Notes under the pieces: model-generated | What the model saw: the letters and a program-made list of their open reading frames with translations, nothing else | Database searches by the model: none | Told to the model about the DNA's origin: nothing | DNA from: Rhodoferax sp. | Lineage (GTDB): Bacteria; Pseudomonadota; Gammaproteobacteria; Burkholderiales; Burkholderiaceae_C | NCBI GenBank assembly: GCA_020048895.1 | Contig: JAIFLV010000106.1 | Coordinates: forward strand, 1 to 32,769 | Direction: 5' to 3' | DNA: 32,769 bases | Part shown: positions 1 to 8,447 of the stretch, piece by piece | How positions within the stretch are numbered: the first letter of the stretch is position 1 | Layout of the letters: every line of letters begins with the position of its first letter | Program-made: the position numbers and the translations under genes

Positions 1-8
1 GGTGCAGC

Positions 9-1349
9 ATGAGCCACTTCATGAATACGGTGCGCGCGCATTTTGATACGGTTGCCAGCCACGTGTTGGGGCAACTGGTGGATGACGAAGCCGCCACCCT
101 CAATCTGAGCGCGGAAGATACCCTGTACGTGCGGTTCAACGCCAACCGGGTACGCCAAAATACCGACGTACAGCAGATGGGCCTGTCGCTGCAATTGCAG
201 GCACAGGGGCGCACGGTGGAGCAGTCCTGCACGCTCAGCGGACTGTTGGAGGCCGATCAGGCATTGCTCACGCAGGTGTTGGCAGCGTGCCGCGCTGAAG
301 TGAAGGTACTGGACGTCGATCCCAATCAGGTGCCTATCGTCAACCATGGCAGCAGCTCGGAAGAGTTTCCTGGAGCGCTGGTGGCACCGCAGGACTTGGT
401 GCCCGCAATTCTGGAAAGCGCAGAAGGCTGCGATCTGGCGGGCCTGTATGCGGGGGGCGTGGTCATCCGTGCCAATCGCAATTCGGCCGGGCAGAGCCAC
501 TGGTTTGCCACCGAGAGTTTCTTTCTCGACTACTCGCTGTACGATGGTCCCAAGGCAGCAAAAGGCAGTTACGCCGGGGCGCGCTGGGATGCGCAGCAAT
601 GGGCAGCCAATATCGCGCGCACGCGAGACCTTTTGTACAAACTCAAACGCCCCACCGTCAATGTGCAGCCAGGGCAGTACCGCACCTATCTCGCGCCGCG
701 CGCTTTTGCCGATGTGCTGGGGATGATGGGCTGGAACGCACTGTCTGCGGCCGCTTGGAAGCAGGGACGCAGCCCGTTCAAGAAGCTGATCGAAGGCGAA
801 GCCAAGTTCTCGCCGCTGCTGAGCTTCGGTGAAAACTTTGGTCTGGCCCTCACGCCCCGTTTCAACAGTTTGGGCGAAGTCAGCGCGAGCCATCTGCCGT
901 TGATGGAAAACGGCGCATTGCGATCGCTGCTGGTGAGTTCGCGCACCGCCAAGGAGTATGGCTTGAGCGGCAATGCGGCGGGCGAGGGTGAAGCCCCGCG
1001 CTCACTGGATGTGGCTTGCGGAACTTTGGCCGAAGCAGACGTTCTCAAAGCGATCGGCACCGGACTCTACCTGTCCAACGTGCACTATCTGAACTGGAGC
1101 GACCCGGTGTCGGCACGCGTGACCGGCATGACGCGCTATGCCTGCTTCTGGGTGGAAAACGGCGAGATTGTGGGTCCGATCAATGACCTGCGCTGGGATG
1201 AAAGTCTCTACGACGCGCTCGGACACAAACTGTTGGCACTGACCGACTGGGCCGATATTGACCCAGCCTGCGAGACCTACTACATGCGCGCCCTAGGCGG
1301 TTCACGCGTGCCTGGCGCGTTGATTGAGGGCTGGACTTTTACGCTATAA
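9..1349 (+). CDS. TldD/PmbA (TldE)-family protein, non-catalytic type
   Basis: A 446-residue protein of the TldD/PmbA family. Known members form TldD-TldE heterodimers that trim peptides; TldD carries the HExxxH zinc site and TldE/PmbA lacks it. No HExxH-type motif is present here, so it resembles the TldE-type partner. The central stretch after residue 300 (SRTAKEYGLSGNAAGEG) and the C-terminal block GLYLSNVHYLNW followed by GMTRYACFWVENGEIVGPI are family hallmarks. Length is close to E. coli PmbA (about 450). The catalytic TldD partner would be expected just upstream, outside the window. The ATG lies only 8 bases from the window edge, so its ribosome site cannot be judged; a second ATG lies 12 bases on. 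A hairpin follows the stop. Family call is firm, substrate unknown. Confidence 0.88.
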   Translation: MSHFMNTVRAHFDTVASHVLGQLVDDEAATLNLSAEDTLYVRFNANRVRQNTDVQQMGLSLQLQAQGRTVEQSCTLSGLLEADQALLTQVLAACRAEVKVLDVDPNQVPIVNHGSSSEEFPGALVAPQDLVPAILESAEGCDLAGLYAGGVVIRANRNSAGQSHWFATESFFLDYSLYDGPKAAKGSYAGARWDAQQWAANIARTRDLLYKLKRPTVNVQPGQYRTYLAPRAFADVLGMMGWNALSAAAWKQGRSPFKKLIEGEAKFSPLLSFGENFGLALTPRFNSLGEVSASHLPLMENGALRSLLVSSRTAKEYGLSGNAAGEGEAPRSLDVACGTLAEADVLKAIGTGLYLSNVHYLNWSDPVSARVTGMTRYACFWVENGEIVGPINDLRWDESLYDALGHKLLALTDWADIDPACETYYMRALGGSRVPGALIEGWTFTL

Positions 1350-1351
1350 GG

Positions 1352-1377
1352 TTGACCCCGCCATAGTAGCGGGTCAA
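1352..1377. terminator. Hairpin between convergent genes
   Basis: TTGACCC-(C)-GC pairs with GC-GGGTCAA around a 7-nt loop, with one bulged C. It lies 2 bases after the stop of the TldD/PmbA gene and 8 bases before the stop of the convergent gamma-glutamyltransferase gene, so it could serve both strands. There is no long T-run, so intrinsic termination is plausible, not certain. Confidence 0.55.
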
Positions 1378-1385
1378 TCCTTTGC

Positions 1386-3416
1386 CTACTGGAAGTTATC
1401 GCCTAGCGCGATACCTTCACGGCGTGGGTCTGCGCCGCCCTCAAGCACCGGTGAACCATTGCGCTGGGTCTTCACGATAGTGCTGATGCCGCTCACTTGC
1501 GCTGCCACGCTTACGGTGTGTCCCATGCTGCGCAGTGTCGTAACGATGGGGTCGGCGCCGCCCGCAATTCCGCCAGCGGGAATGGTGGCGTTCACATTGG
1601 GATGCTCACCGCCAAAGTTGGTGGTGGCGCTGTTGGCAGCACCAAAATCGACCATCGATGTCGCTTGCTGGGCGTTCATGCCCCAATCGAGCACGCCCAC
1701 CAGCGTCTTCACCACATACTGAATGATGGTTGCGCCACCGGGCGAACCGGTTCCCATGACGAAGTCGCCCATGGTGCCGTTGTCGGCCAGCTTGAATACG
1801 AGTGTCGGCGCCATGGAACTGCGTGGGCGCTTGTTGGCTTGAATGCGATTGGCAATGATGCCGGTCGAGTCGCTTGGCAGCACCGAGAAGTCGGTCAACT
1901 GGTTGTTGAGCAAAAAGCCATTGGTCATGCGGAATGAACCCATACCACTCTCGATCGTGGTGGTCATGACCAATGCATTGCCTTGCTTGTCCACAATCGT
2001 CATGTGGGTGGTGCCTTTGCCCTCTGCAGTGCTGCTGCCCAAGTTGGAGCCGGTTGCAAAGGTTCCTGCAGAGGCTGTGCCCATGCTCTTGCCCATGTCG
2101 ATCAGTTTGGAGCGACTGAGCAAATAGGACTTGCTCAGCAGCGCGGCGGGCGATCCACCGGGGAGGGGTACAAAGTCGGTGTCGGCAATGTACTTATTGC
2201 GATCGGCATAGGCCAGTCGCTCAGCTTCGCTGATGAGGTGCACGCCCATGGCTGTGGGCTTTCCGCCATTCACATCCATGGCGGTGGGCAGATAACTGGC
2301 CATGTTGAAATTTTCCAGGACACCCAGCGCAGAAGCCACGGTGATGCCGCCCGACGAAGGTGCACCCATCCCGCACACCATATAGCTGCGATAGGTGGTG
2401 CACACTGGATCGCGCTTCTTGGCCTGGTAGTTGGCCAGATCACTAAGTTCTGTCAGTCCGGGCGTGATGGCGAAGGCAGGACTGCCGCCGCTGGACAGCT
2501 TGATCTTCTTGACAATATTCTCGGCTATCGGACCTTTATGCAGTGCGTCGGCACCGGAGCTCGCCAGCGCCGACAGCGTTGCTGCGTATGCCGGATTCTT
2601 GATCATCGTGCCGAGCGTTTTGGCCGTGCCATCCGCATTCAGAAAATAGGCTGCAGCTTCCGGGTCAGTGCCCAGCAATACGCGCGAGCCAGCAATGGCA
2701 TCGGCCATGCGGCCACTGATGGGAAAGCCGTCCGAGGCAAGCTGAATGCCCGACTGGAAAAGATCCTTCCAGGCCATACTGCCGTAGTCTTTATGTGCCA
2801 GTTCCAGCATGCGGACCGCGCCTGGGGTGCCGATGGAGCGGCCACTTTGGCGCAACAGGTTGAAGGACGCACCGGATTCGGGCACCGTCACCACCGGCAG
2901 GGGCGGTGCAGCATTGGTGGCACTGATACGACGGAGGTAGTCTTCCGTTGCGGCCGCCGGTGCGGTTTCGCGACCATCGTAGGCTTGAACTTTTTTGGTC
3001 TTGGCATCGTAGTGGAGCATGAAAGCACCGCCGCCCAAACCAGACGATTGCGGCTCTACCAGGCCGAGTACCATTTGCACTGCTACGGCAGCGTCCACCG
3101 CGGAGCCACCATTTTTCAGCACCTCGCAACCGGCCTTGGAAGCATGGGGGTTGGCGGATACGACCATATACGACTTGGACGACACCAGATTCTTGGACTT
3201 GAACCCGGAAGATGGTTCCGGAGCCGAGGGGTCACCTGCCAGGCCGGAGCCCACCACCACCGAGCCGCTGTCGGTGAGCTGCGCGCATTGGTTGTCGGCC
3301 TCGTTGCCGCCGCAAGCAATCAAAAGCAGCGCTCCGCCAGCAATCGCAGCGAACTGCAAAGCAGTTTTGGTGTGGTGTCTGACCAAGCCCACCGTGGGCA
3401 AACCTTGTAACTTCAT
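1386..3416 (-). CDS. ggt: Gamma-glutamyltransferase, lipoprotein type
   Basis: Gamma-glutamyltransferase splits glutathione and other gamma-glutamyl compounds or transfers the glutamyl group; the precursor cuts itself into two subunits. The family blocks are present: DGRETAP (about 147-153), which holds the carboxylate-binding Arg, the self-cleavage site GTTHMTIVD with the probable nucleophile Thr469, and GSPGG further on. At 676 residues it is longer than E. coli Ggt (580), partly because of the N-terminus: a hydrophobic stretch ending in LLIAC (Cys35), a good lipobox, followed by a Gly/Ser/Pro-rich linker. It is therefore probably a periplasm-facing lipoprotein rather than a soluble enzyme. 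A strong ribosome site (GGGAGGAG) precedes the ATG. It lies 69 bases after glcD on the same strand and may be read from it. The family call is very secure; lipidation is inferred from the motif. Confidence 0.95.
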   Translation of the reverse strand: MKLQGLPTVGLVRHHTKTALQFAAIAGGALLLIACGGNEADNQCAQLTDSGSVVVGSGLAGDPSAPEPSSGFKSKNLVSSKSYMVVSANPHASKAGCEVLKNGGSAVDAAVAVQMVLGLVEPQSSGLGGGAFMLHYDAKTKKVQAYDGRETAPAAATEDYLRRISATNAAPPLPVVTVPESGASFNLLRQSGRSIGTPGAVRMLELAHKDYGSMAWKDLFQSGIQLASDGFPISGRMADAIAGSRVLLGTDPEAAAYFLNADGTAKTLGTMIKNPAYAATLSALASSGADALHKGPIAENIVKKIKLSSGGSPAFAITPGLTELSDLANYQAKKRDPVCTTYRSYMVCGMGAPSSGGITVASALGVLENFNMASYLPTAMDVNGGKPTAMGVHLISEAERLAYADRNKYIADTDFVPLPGGSPAALLSKSYLLSRSKLIDMGKSMGTASAGTFATGSNLGSSTAEGKGTTHMTIVDKQGNALVMTTTIESGMGSFRMTNGFLLNNQLTDFSVLPSDSTGIIANRIQANKRPRSSMAPTLVFKLADNGTMGDFVMGTGSPGGATIIQYVVKTLVGVLDWGMNAQQATSMVDFGAANSATTNFGGEHPNVNATIPAGGIAGGADPIVTTLRSMGHTVSVAAQVSGISTIVKTQRNGSPVLEGGADPRREGIALGDNFQ

Positions 3417-3485
3417 TTTTCTCCTCCCGGTTGTATGAAACGCAATGCGAACGCAAATTGTATGCCTGCGCGACAGCTGGAGCGC

Positions 3486-4988
3486 TTAGAACCGTTCCAG
3501 TTCCGGATGCTTGAGCTTCCCGCCGCGCACCAGCATCTTGCCGTACTCAGCGCAGCGGTGCAGGGTGGGGATGACCTTGCCGGGGTTGAGCAGTCCTTGG
3601 GTATCAAAGGCGTGCTTGATGGCAAACATCTGGGCGTTCTCCTCGGCACTGAATTGCACACACATGCTGTTGAGTTTTTCCACGCCCACACCATGCTCGC
3701 CGGTCACGGTGCCACCCATGGCCACACTGGTTTCCAGAATGTCGGCACCAAACAGTTCGCAGCGGTGCAGTTGGTCGGGGTCGTTGGCATCAAACAGGAT
3801 CAGCGGGTGCAGGTTGCCGTCGCCTGCGTGGAACACATTGGCACAGCGCAACTGGTATTTCTTCTCCATTTCTGCAATAGCCAGCAGAATGTCGGCCAGG
3901 CGTTTGCGCGGAATGGTGGAGTCCATGCACATGTAGTCCGGACTGATGCGCCCCGAGGCCGGGAACGCATTCTTGCGCCCGCTCCAAAATTTGAGGCGCT
4001 CCGCTTCGCTGTTGCTAACGGAGATTTTGGTAGCGCCCGCCGCAGTCAGGACGGCGCTCATGCGGCCAATCTCTTCCTCGACCTCTTCGGGCGTGCCATC
4101 GCTTTCACACAGCAATATCGCTTCAGCGTTGAGGTCATAACCGGCGTGTACATAGTCTTCCACAGCGGCGGTCATCGGCTTGTCCATCATCTCCAGGCCG
4201 GCCGGAATGATGCCAGCAGCAATCACCGCTGCGACCGCGTCGCCCGATTTACGGATGTCGTCGAAGCTGGCCATGATGCAGCGCGCCAGTTGCGGTTTGG
4301 GCACCAGTTTCACGGTGACTTCGGTGGTGACCGCCAGCATGCCTTCGCTGCCGACCACCACACTGAGCAGGTCGTAGCCGGCATCGTCCAGCGCGTCGGC
4401 ACCAAACTCGACTGCGTCACCTTCAATGGAGAAGCCTTTGACCTTGAGCACATTGTGCAGGGTCAGGCCGTATTTGAGGCAGTGCACGCCGCCCGAGTTC
4501 TCTGCCACATTGCCGCCAATCGTGCAGGCGATCTGGCTGGAGGGGTCGGGGGCGTAATACAGGCCAAAGGGCGCTGCGGCATCGCTGATGGCCAAATTGC
4601 GCACCCCACACTGCACCACCGCGGTTCGGCTGCGTGGGTCGATTTTGAGAATCTTGTTGAACTTGGCCAGCGACAGGGTGACGCCCATGGCGTGCGGCAT
4701 GGCCCCCCCCGAAAGCCCCGTGCCCGCACCGCGCGCTACGACTGGCACGTTCAAAGCATGGCAGGTTCGCAGCACCGCAGCCACTTGTTCCTGCGTTTCC
4801 GGCAGGGCAACGACCAGGGGGCGTTGCCGGTAGGCGGTCAGACCATCACACTCGTAGGGGGTGGTGTCCTCGGTGTGGTAGAGCAGCGCGTGCGCAGGCA
4901 AATTGGCCGACAGCGCTTGTACGATCTGCGTCTGCAGCTCTGATTTTGATAGCGAATCGGGTGCCGATGGGGAAGCGGGTGCGTTCAT
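3486..4988 (-). CDS. glcD: FAD-linked oxidase, glycolate oxidase GlcD type
   Basis: Flavoprotein of the FAD-binding type 4 / FAD-oxidase C family that oxidises 2-hydroxyacids such as glycolate or D-lactate. The PP-loop region VVARGAGTGLSGGA, the second FAD segment CTIGGNVAENSGG and the C-terminal signatures FHAGDGNLHPLI and TGEHGVGVEKL are intact. Its 500 residues match E. coli GlcD (499). GlcD normally works with GlcE and GlcF. Neither is in this window and the next gene downstream is ggt, so the partners are elsewhere or the enzyme is a stand-alone 2-hydroxyacid dehydrogenase. AAGGAG stands 8 bases before the ATG. The gene is divergent from psd across an 86-bp gap. The exact substrate cannot be read from sequence. 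Confidence 0.92.
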   Translation of the reverse strand: MNAPASPSAPDSLSKSELQTQIVQALSANLPAHALLYHTEDTTPYECDGLTAYRQRPLVVALPETQEQVAAVLRTCHALNVPVVARGAGTGLSGGAMPHAMGVTLSLAKFNKILKIDPRSRTAVVQCGVRNLAISDAAAPFGLYYAPDPSSQIACTIGGNVAENSGGVHCLKYGLTLHNVLKVKGFSIEGDAVEFGADALDDAGYDLLSVVVGSEGMLAVTTEVTVKLVPKPQLARCIMASFDDIRKSGDAVAAVIAAGIIPAGLEMMDKPMTAAVEDYVHAGYDLNAEAILLCESDGTPEEVEEEIGRMSAVLTAAGATKISVSNSEAERLKFWSGRKNAFPASGRISPDYMCMDSTIPRKRLADILLAIAEMEKKYQLRCANVFHAGDGNLHPLILFDANDPDQLHRCELFGADILETSVAMGGTVTGEHGVGVEKLNSMCVQFSAEENAQMFAIKHAFDTQGLLNPGKVIPTLHRCAEYGKMLVRGGKLKHPELERF

Positions 4989-5010
4989 GCGTTGGACTCC
5001 TTGCCCCCAC

Positions 5011-5016
5011 TATAAT
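5011..5016 (+). promoter_or_regulatory. Perfect -10 box upstream of psd
   Basis: TATAAT lies in the glcD-psd divergent gap, 58 bases before the chosen psd start. No good -35 stands at 16-18 bases: TTGGAC at 4992 is 13 bases away, which is short. It is the best promoter candidate for psd. An ATG overlapping the box could extend the psd frame, but family alignment favours the ATG at 5075. Confidence 0.5.
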
Positions 5017-5074
5017 GCCCGACCGTTTCACCCTACTGGCTTGCGACCTGTTCAAGCCACTTCTGGAAGCCGCC

Positions 5075-5929
5075 ATGTCCGATTCCCTCGCGGTGCTGCC
5101 ACAGTACTTACTGCCGAAAAAAGCCCTCACCATGCTGGCAGGCACATTGGCCGGTGCGCGGGCAGGCGGTGCCACCACTGCAATGATTCGCTGGTTTGTG
5201 AAGCGCTACAACGTCAACATGGCCGAGGCCGCCAATCCCGATATTGCCAGCTACCCCACGTTCAACGAATTCTTCACGCGACCGTTGCGAGATGACGCCC
5301 GTCCGCTGGCCGACAGCCCTTATCTGTGCCCGGTGGACGGTGCCATCAGCCAGTTCGGGCGGATCGAAGCGGATCAGATTTTTCAGGCCAAGGGCCACCA
5401 CTACAGCACGACGGCACTGGTAGGGGGCGACGCCGCTTTGGCAGCGCAGTTTGCGGATGGCGAATTTGCCACGCTGTACCTGAGTCCGCGCGATTACCAC
5501 CGCATCCATATGCCGTGTGACGGTGAACTGCGCCGGATGATTTATGTGCCCGGCGACCTGTTTTCAGTCAATCCGACAACAGCGCGTGGTGTGCCGGGTT
5601 TGTTCGCCCGCAACGAGCGCGTAGTGTGTGTGTTTGACTCCGCACAGGGTCCCTTTGTTCTGGCTCTGGTAGGCGCCACCATCGTAGGCAGCATGGCCAC
5701 GGTCTGGCACGGGCAGGTGAACCCGCCGCGACGTCCTGATGTTTGTGAATGGACCTATGACAAGGATGTTGTGCGACTGGCACGTGGGGCCGAGATGGGT
5801 CGCTTTCTGCTGGGCTCCACGGTGGTGATGCTGTTTCCCAAGGGTGTCTTGAAGTTCAACACGGACTGGGCGCCGACACGAGCGATTCGCATGGGTGAGG
5901 CGATGGCTGACCTCGCGTTGCCGCTCTGA
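5075..5929 (+). CDS. psd: Phosphatidylserine decarboxylase proenzyme
   Basis: Makes phosphatidylethanolamine from phosphatidylserine at the inner membrane. The proenzyme cleaves itself at an LGST motif and turns the Ser into the pyruvoyl cofactor. That motif is at residues 246-249 (Ser248), and the self-cleavage triad partners fit Asp88 (PVDGAIS) and His145 (YHRIHMP). The protein follows E. coli Psd closely from SLAVLPQYLLPKKALTMLAG onward, which fixes the start at the ATG at 5075 (GGAAG 5 bases upstream) rather than an in-frame ATG 129 bases earlier inside glcD. It has 284 residues and lacks the acidic C-terminal extension of the E. coli protein. It is convergent with the TfoX-domain gene, 19 bases apart. 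Confidence 0.95.
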   Translation: MSDSLAVLPQYLLPKKALTMLAGTLAGARAGGATTAMIRWFVKRYNVNMAEAANPDIASYPTFNEFFTRPLRDDARPLADSPYLCPVDGAISQFGRIEADQIFQAKGHHYSTTALVGGDAALAAQFADGEFATLYLSPRDYHRIHMPCDGELRRMIYVPGDLFSVNPTTARGVPGLFARNERVVCVFDSAQGPFVLALVGATIVGSMATVWHGQVNPPRRPDVCEWTYDKDVVRLARGAEMGRFLLGSTVVMLFPKGVLKFNTDWAPTRAIRMGEAMADLALPL

Positions 5930-5948
5930 ATCGGTCGCATTGTTTGGC

Positions 5949-6305
5949 CTACAGCGTGCGCGATTTGTTGGGCTTCGCTGCTTTGGGCTTGGGCGGTGAC
6001 CGCACGGGCAGTGCCAGGGCTGTGGTGCGTACCAACTGGCACAGCGTCTGCGCGTCTTCCCAGGCGTCGGCGTCGAGTAGCAAGTGGGGCTTGGCTCCTG
6101 GAAAAGGGCAACCTTCGCGCGGCTCTGCCAGAAGCGCCCGTCCCTCGGCAGTGGGCTTGAGGTAGAGCTGGTCATCGCACACCAGACCAACCGGTCTGCC
6201 ATCGAAATAAAGGCAGTACTCGCCAAACATTTTTCGGCTCGACACCGGACCGGCATGGCGCAGCTGGTCCAGCAGAAATTCCATGGTGGAAGCGGAGGTA
6301 GACAT
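5949..6305 (-). CDS. TfoX N-terminal domain protein
   Basis: A 118-residue protein made of a TfoX N-terminal domain. The block SSRKMFGEYCLYFDGRPVGLVCDDQLYLKP (split as SSRKMFGEYCLYFDG and VGLVCDDQLYLKP) is the family signature, followed by a basic Pro/Lys-rich tail. Full-length TfoX/Sxy activates competence genes with CRP, but stand-alone N-domain proteins of this size are common and uncharacterised, so a role in competence should not be assumed. The start at 6305 (MSTSASTMEF) fits family length; an in-frame ATG at 6335 would add 10 residues. It is divergent from the crotonase gene. Confidence 0.82.
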   Translation of the reverse strand: MSTSASTMEFLLDQLRHAGPVSSRKMFGEYCLYFDGRPVGLVCDDQLYLKPTAEGRALLAEPREGCPFPGAKPHLLLDADAWEDAQTLCQLVRTTALALPVRSPPKPKAAKPNKSRTL

Positions 6306-6440
6306 GGGTGCAAATGGTAACCCCCTGCAGATCAACTGACCGCTGATAATGCCGCATGTGTGTTACGGAGTGCCAGAGCATGCTAGTTGGGGCTGAACGG
6401 GTGCGCGCTGCTCCTTCCACACGGCTTGAAAGGAAAGACC

Positions 6441-7226
6441 ATGCAGTACAAATACCTTCTTCTGAACCACGACAAGGGCATTGTCACCATCACGCTCAAC
6501 CGCCCCGAGAAGCGCAACGCCCTGGCGATGGAAGTGATGCAGGAGCTGACGCAGGCCCTGCACGACATGGCGCGCAGCGATGCCCAGGGCGTCATTCTGG
6601 CAGCGAACGGCCCGGTATTTAGCGCCGGTCACAACTTTGGCGACATGGCCGGTGCGAGTGAAGCACAGGCTGCAGAATTGTTTGAGGTGTGTACGCAGAT
6701 GATGGACGCGATCCAGGCGATGCCGCAGCCCGTTGTTGCCAAGGTGCATGCACTGGCCACCGCAGCGGGTTGCCAGTTGGTTGCCACCTGTGATCTGGCG
6801 GTAGCGGCTGACACGGCATCGTTTGCTATTCCTGGCGGCAAGGCAGGCTTGTTCTGCCACACACCGCTGGTGGCCATTGCGCGCAACATTGGCCGCAAGC
6901 GCGCCCTGGAGATGGCGCTTACGGGCGACGCCATCGATGCCCAGACTGCCGCGGACTGGGGGCTCATCAACCGCTGTGTTCCTGCCGACCAGCTCGAGTC
7001 CGCGACGCTGGACCTGATACAGCGTGCCACGCGCGGAAGCTTGCTGTCCAAGCAATTGGGAAAACAGGCGTTCTACCGGCAGGTCGGTCTGCCGCAGGAC
7101 CAGGCCTACACGGTGGCCGTGGCGCAGATGGCCAGCGCAGCAGTCACGCCCGATGCGCAGGAGGGTATCGCAGCCTTCCTGGCAAAGCGGCACCCACAGT
7201 TCACGCAGAAACCAGTGGTTTCCTGA
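6441..7226 (+). CDS. Enoyl-CoA hydratase/isomerase-family protein, ECHDC3-like
   Basis: Crotonase-fold protein of 261 residues. The CoA-binding and oxyanion-hole segments are present (NRPEKRNAL near 20-28, VFSAGHNFGDM near 59-69, ATAAGCQL near 106-113). The two acid/base glutamates of true enoyl-CoA hydratases are not: the first (GGGCEL in the rat enzyme) is Gln112, and the second (PE in FGQPE) is Gly132 in FAIPGG. The pattern GCQLVATCDLAVAAD with GLFCHTP matches the ECHDC3-like subgroup as I know it. So the standard name predicts a hydratase, but ordinary hydration activity is doubtful. GGAAAG precedes the ATG at 6441, which fits the family start. It is convergent with purU, only 6 bases apart. 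Confidence 0.87.
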   Translation: MQYKYLLLNHDKGIVTITLNRPEKRNALAMEVMQELTQALHDMARSDAQGVILAANGPVFSAGHNFGDMAGASEAQAAELFEVCTQMMDAIQAMPQPVVAKVHALATAAGCQLVATCDLAVAADTASFAIPGGKAGLFCHTPLVAIARNIGRKRALEMALTGDAIDAQTAADWGLINRCVPADQLESATLDLIQRATRGSLLSKQLGKQAFYRQVGLPQDQAYTVAVAQMASAAVTPDAQEGIAAFLAKRHPQFTQKPVVS

Positions 7227-7232
7227 ATCTTC

Positions 7233-8081
7233 CTACTTGAAGATCACGGTTTTGTGGCCGTTCAGGAGTACGCGGTGCTCGCTGTGCCACTTGACGGCGC
7301 GCGCCAGCACCTGGCTCTCGGTGTCGCGGCCCATCGCTGTAAGGTCTTCGACCGTCTTGCTGTGGTCGGCACGTGCCACGTCCTGTTCGATGATGGGGCC
7401 TTCGTCGAGGTCGGCCGTCACATAGTGGGCGGTAGCACCGATCAGTTTGACGCCCCGCTCGTGCGCCTGGTAGTAGGGCTTGGCACCCTTGAAGCTGGGC
7501 AGGAAGGAGTGGTGGATGTTAATGGCGCGCCCGGACAATTGCGTGCACATTTCATTCGACAGGATCTGCATGTAGCGTGCCAGCACCACCAGTTCAGCCT
7601 CTTCCGCCTGAATGATCTCTAGTTGGCGCTCCTCGGCCTGTTCCTTGCTGGTGCGGGATACCGCGATATGGTGGAACGGCACGTTGTAGCTGGCGGCGAG
7701 CTGGTAGAAGTCGCGGTGGTTGGAGATGATGGCGCGGATGTCGACCGGCAACAGACCGCTCTTCCAGCGAAACAGCAGGTCGTTGAGGCAGTGGCCTTCC
7801 TTGCTGACCAGGATCACGGTGCGCATCGGCTGCGCGGTGGCATGCAGACTGCAGCGCATCTGGTACGGGGCAGCAAACAGGGCCAACTGGCTTTGCAGGT
7901 CCTCGGCGGTGAGCTGCGCGCAGCGGAATTGCACCCGCATGAAAAACAGCCCTGTAGCGGGGTCGTTGTACTGCGCGGCTTCTTCAATATTGCCTGAGCG
8001 CTCCAGCAGAAAGCCGGAAACTGCATGGACCAGCCCGAGGCGGTCCGGGCAGGAGAGGGTAAGTACGTAGGTCGGGTTCAT
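7233..8081 (-). CDS. purU: Formyltetrahydrofolate deformylase PurU
   Basis: Hydrolyses 10-formyl-tetrahydrofolate to formate and tetrahydrofolate, balancing one-carbon pools and supplying formate for PurT. The N-terminal ACT domain (about 5-85, starting YVLTLSCPDRLGLVHAVSGF) is followed by a formyltransferase fold. Catalytic residues fit Asn188 and His190 in INIHHSFLPS and Asp226 in TADLDEGPI. Its 282 residues match E. coli PurU (280). The ATG at 8081 begins right at the ACT domain; no Shine-Dalgarno is visible, and a GACAAT box stands 9 bases upstream. The DUF3567 gene ends 38 bases upstream on the same strand. Confidence 0.96.
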   Translation of the reverse strand: MNPTYVLTLSCPDRLGLVHAVSGFLLERSGNIEEAAQYNDPATGLFFMRVQFRCAQLTAEDLQSQLALFAAPYQMRCSLHATAQPMRTVILVSKEGHCLNDLLFRWKSGLLPVDIRAIISNHRDFYQLAASYNVPFHHIAVSRTSKEQAEERQLEIIQAEEAELVVLARYMQILSNEMCTQLSGRAINIHHSFLPSFKGAKPYYQAHERGVKLIGATAHYVTADLDEGPIIEQDVARADHSKTVEDLTAMGRDTESQVLARAVKWHSEHRVLLNGHKTVIFK

Positions 8082-8090
8082 GGTGCGAGG

Positions 8091-8096
8091 ATTGTC
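8091..8096 (-). promoter_or_regulatory. -10-like box before purU
   Basis: On the minus strand, TGC-GACAAT (an extended -10 form) ends 9 nt before the purU ATG, and no Shine-Dalgarno is seen. This would place transcription start at or next to the start codon. No convincing -35 is present. Confidence 0.4.
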
Positions 8097-8119
8097 GCAC
8101 CGCGGTAGGGCCGGGCTGC

Positions 8120-8398
8120 TTAGTGAACGACCACCGGGTTTTGGGCTAGTTCGGCAAATTGTTCCAGCGTATCTTCCACTTCTTCCTGGGACGGTGTCTT
8201 CACTTGCCAAGCCACGATATGGCGCTGGAACAATTCGGCCCACGACCCGTCAAGGTACACCTCTTTGCCCGCGCGTTTGTCCACAATTTCAAAGCCATGG
8301 CGCGCAAGGCTGGGAGCGGCACTGGGCGCAAATTCGCCTGGGGCATTGGCCAGCATGTGCGTAACGGAGTAAGTGTCGGAATCGTAGAGCGTGTGCAT
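8120..8398 (-). CDS. DUF3567 family protein
   Basis: A 92-residue acidic protein resembling the DUF3567 family, a small betaproteobacterial family of unknown function. Recognisable pieces are the N-terminal MHTLYDSDTYSVTHM, the core GFEIVDKRAGKEVYLDGSWAELF and the C-terminal PSQEEVEDTLEQFAEL. The frame is open for 63 codons upstream, but the family starts at this Met. No Shine-Dalgarno is visible; TATCAT lies 7 nt upstream. It precedes purU by 38 bases on the same strand and follows the DUF3108 gene by 49 bases. No function can be given. Confidence 0.78.
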   Translation of the reverse strand: MHTLYDSDTYSVTHMLANAPGEFAPSAAPSLARHGFEIVDKRAGKEVYLDGSWAELFQRHIVAWQVKTPSQEEVEDTLEQFAELAQNPVVVH

Positions 8399-8405
8399 GG
8401 TGTGG

Positions 8406-8411
8406 ATGATA
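8406..8411 (-). promoter_or_regulatory. -10-like box before the DUF3567 gene
   Basis: TATCAT on the minus strand ends 7 nt before the ATG, with no ribosome site between. It is part of the recurring box-then-ATG arrangement in this window. Confidence 0.35.
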
Positions 8412-8447
8412 GTGCCTGTACTGCAACTGGGTGCGCCAAGCAGTATT

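Noticed and set aside
1549-1590. GGGGTCGG followed by CG-rich bases, like the arm seen in queA
   Set aside because: No matching inverted arm is nearby and it encodes conserved gamma-glutamyltransferase sequence, so it is chance similarity.
1983-3410. A 475-codon plus-strand open frame
   Set aside because: Antisense to the gamma-glutamyltransferase gene, with no domain and low-complexity His/Gly/Arg content.
3435-4943. A 502-codon open frame on the plus strand
   Set aside because: It lies fully antisense to glcD, whose protein matches its family end to end; the antisense product has no recognisable domain and His/Gln/Arg-rich composition typical of GC-rich shadows.
4946-5074. N-terminal extension of psd from an ATG at 4946
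   Set aside because: It would overlap glcD and the perfect TATAAT box and has no match to the Psd family, which begins at the ATG at 5075.
6331-6440. GATAAT at 6345-6350 as a promoter for the crotonase gene
   Set aside because: No -35 at a proper distance and an 84-base leader; too weak to list as a feature.
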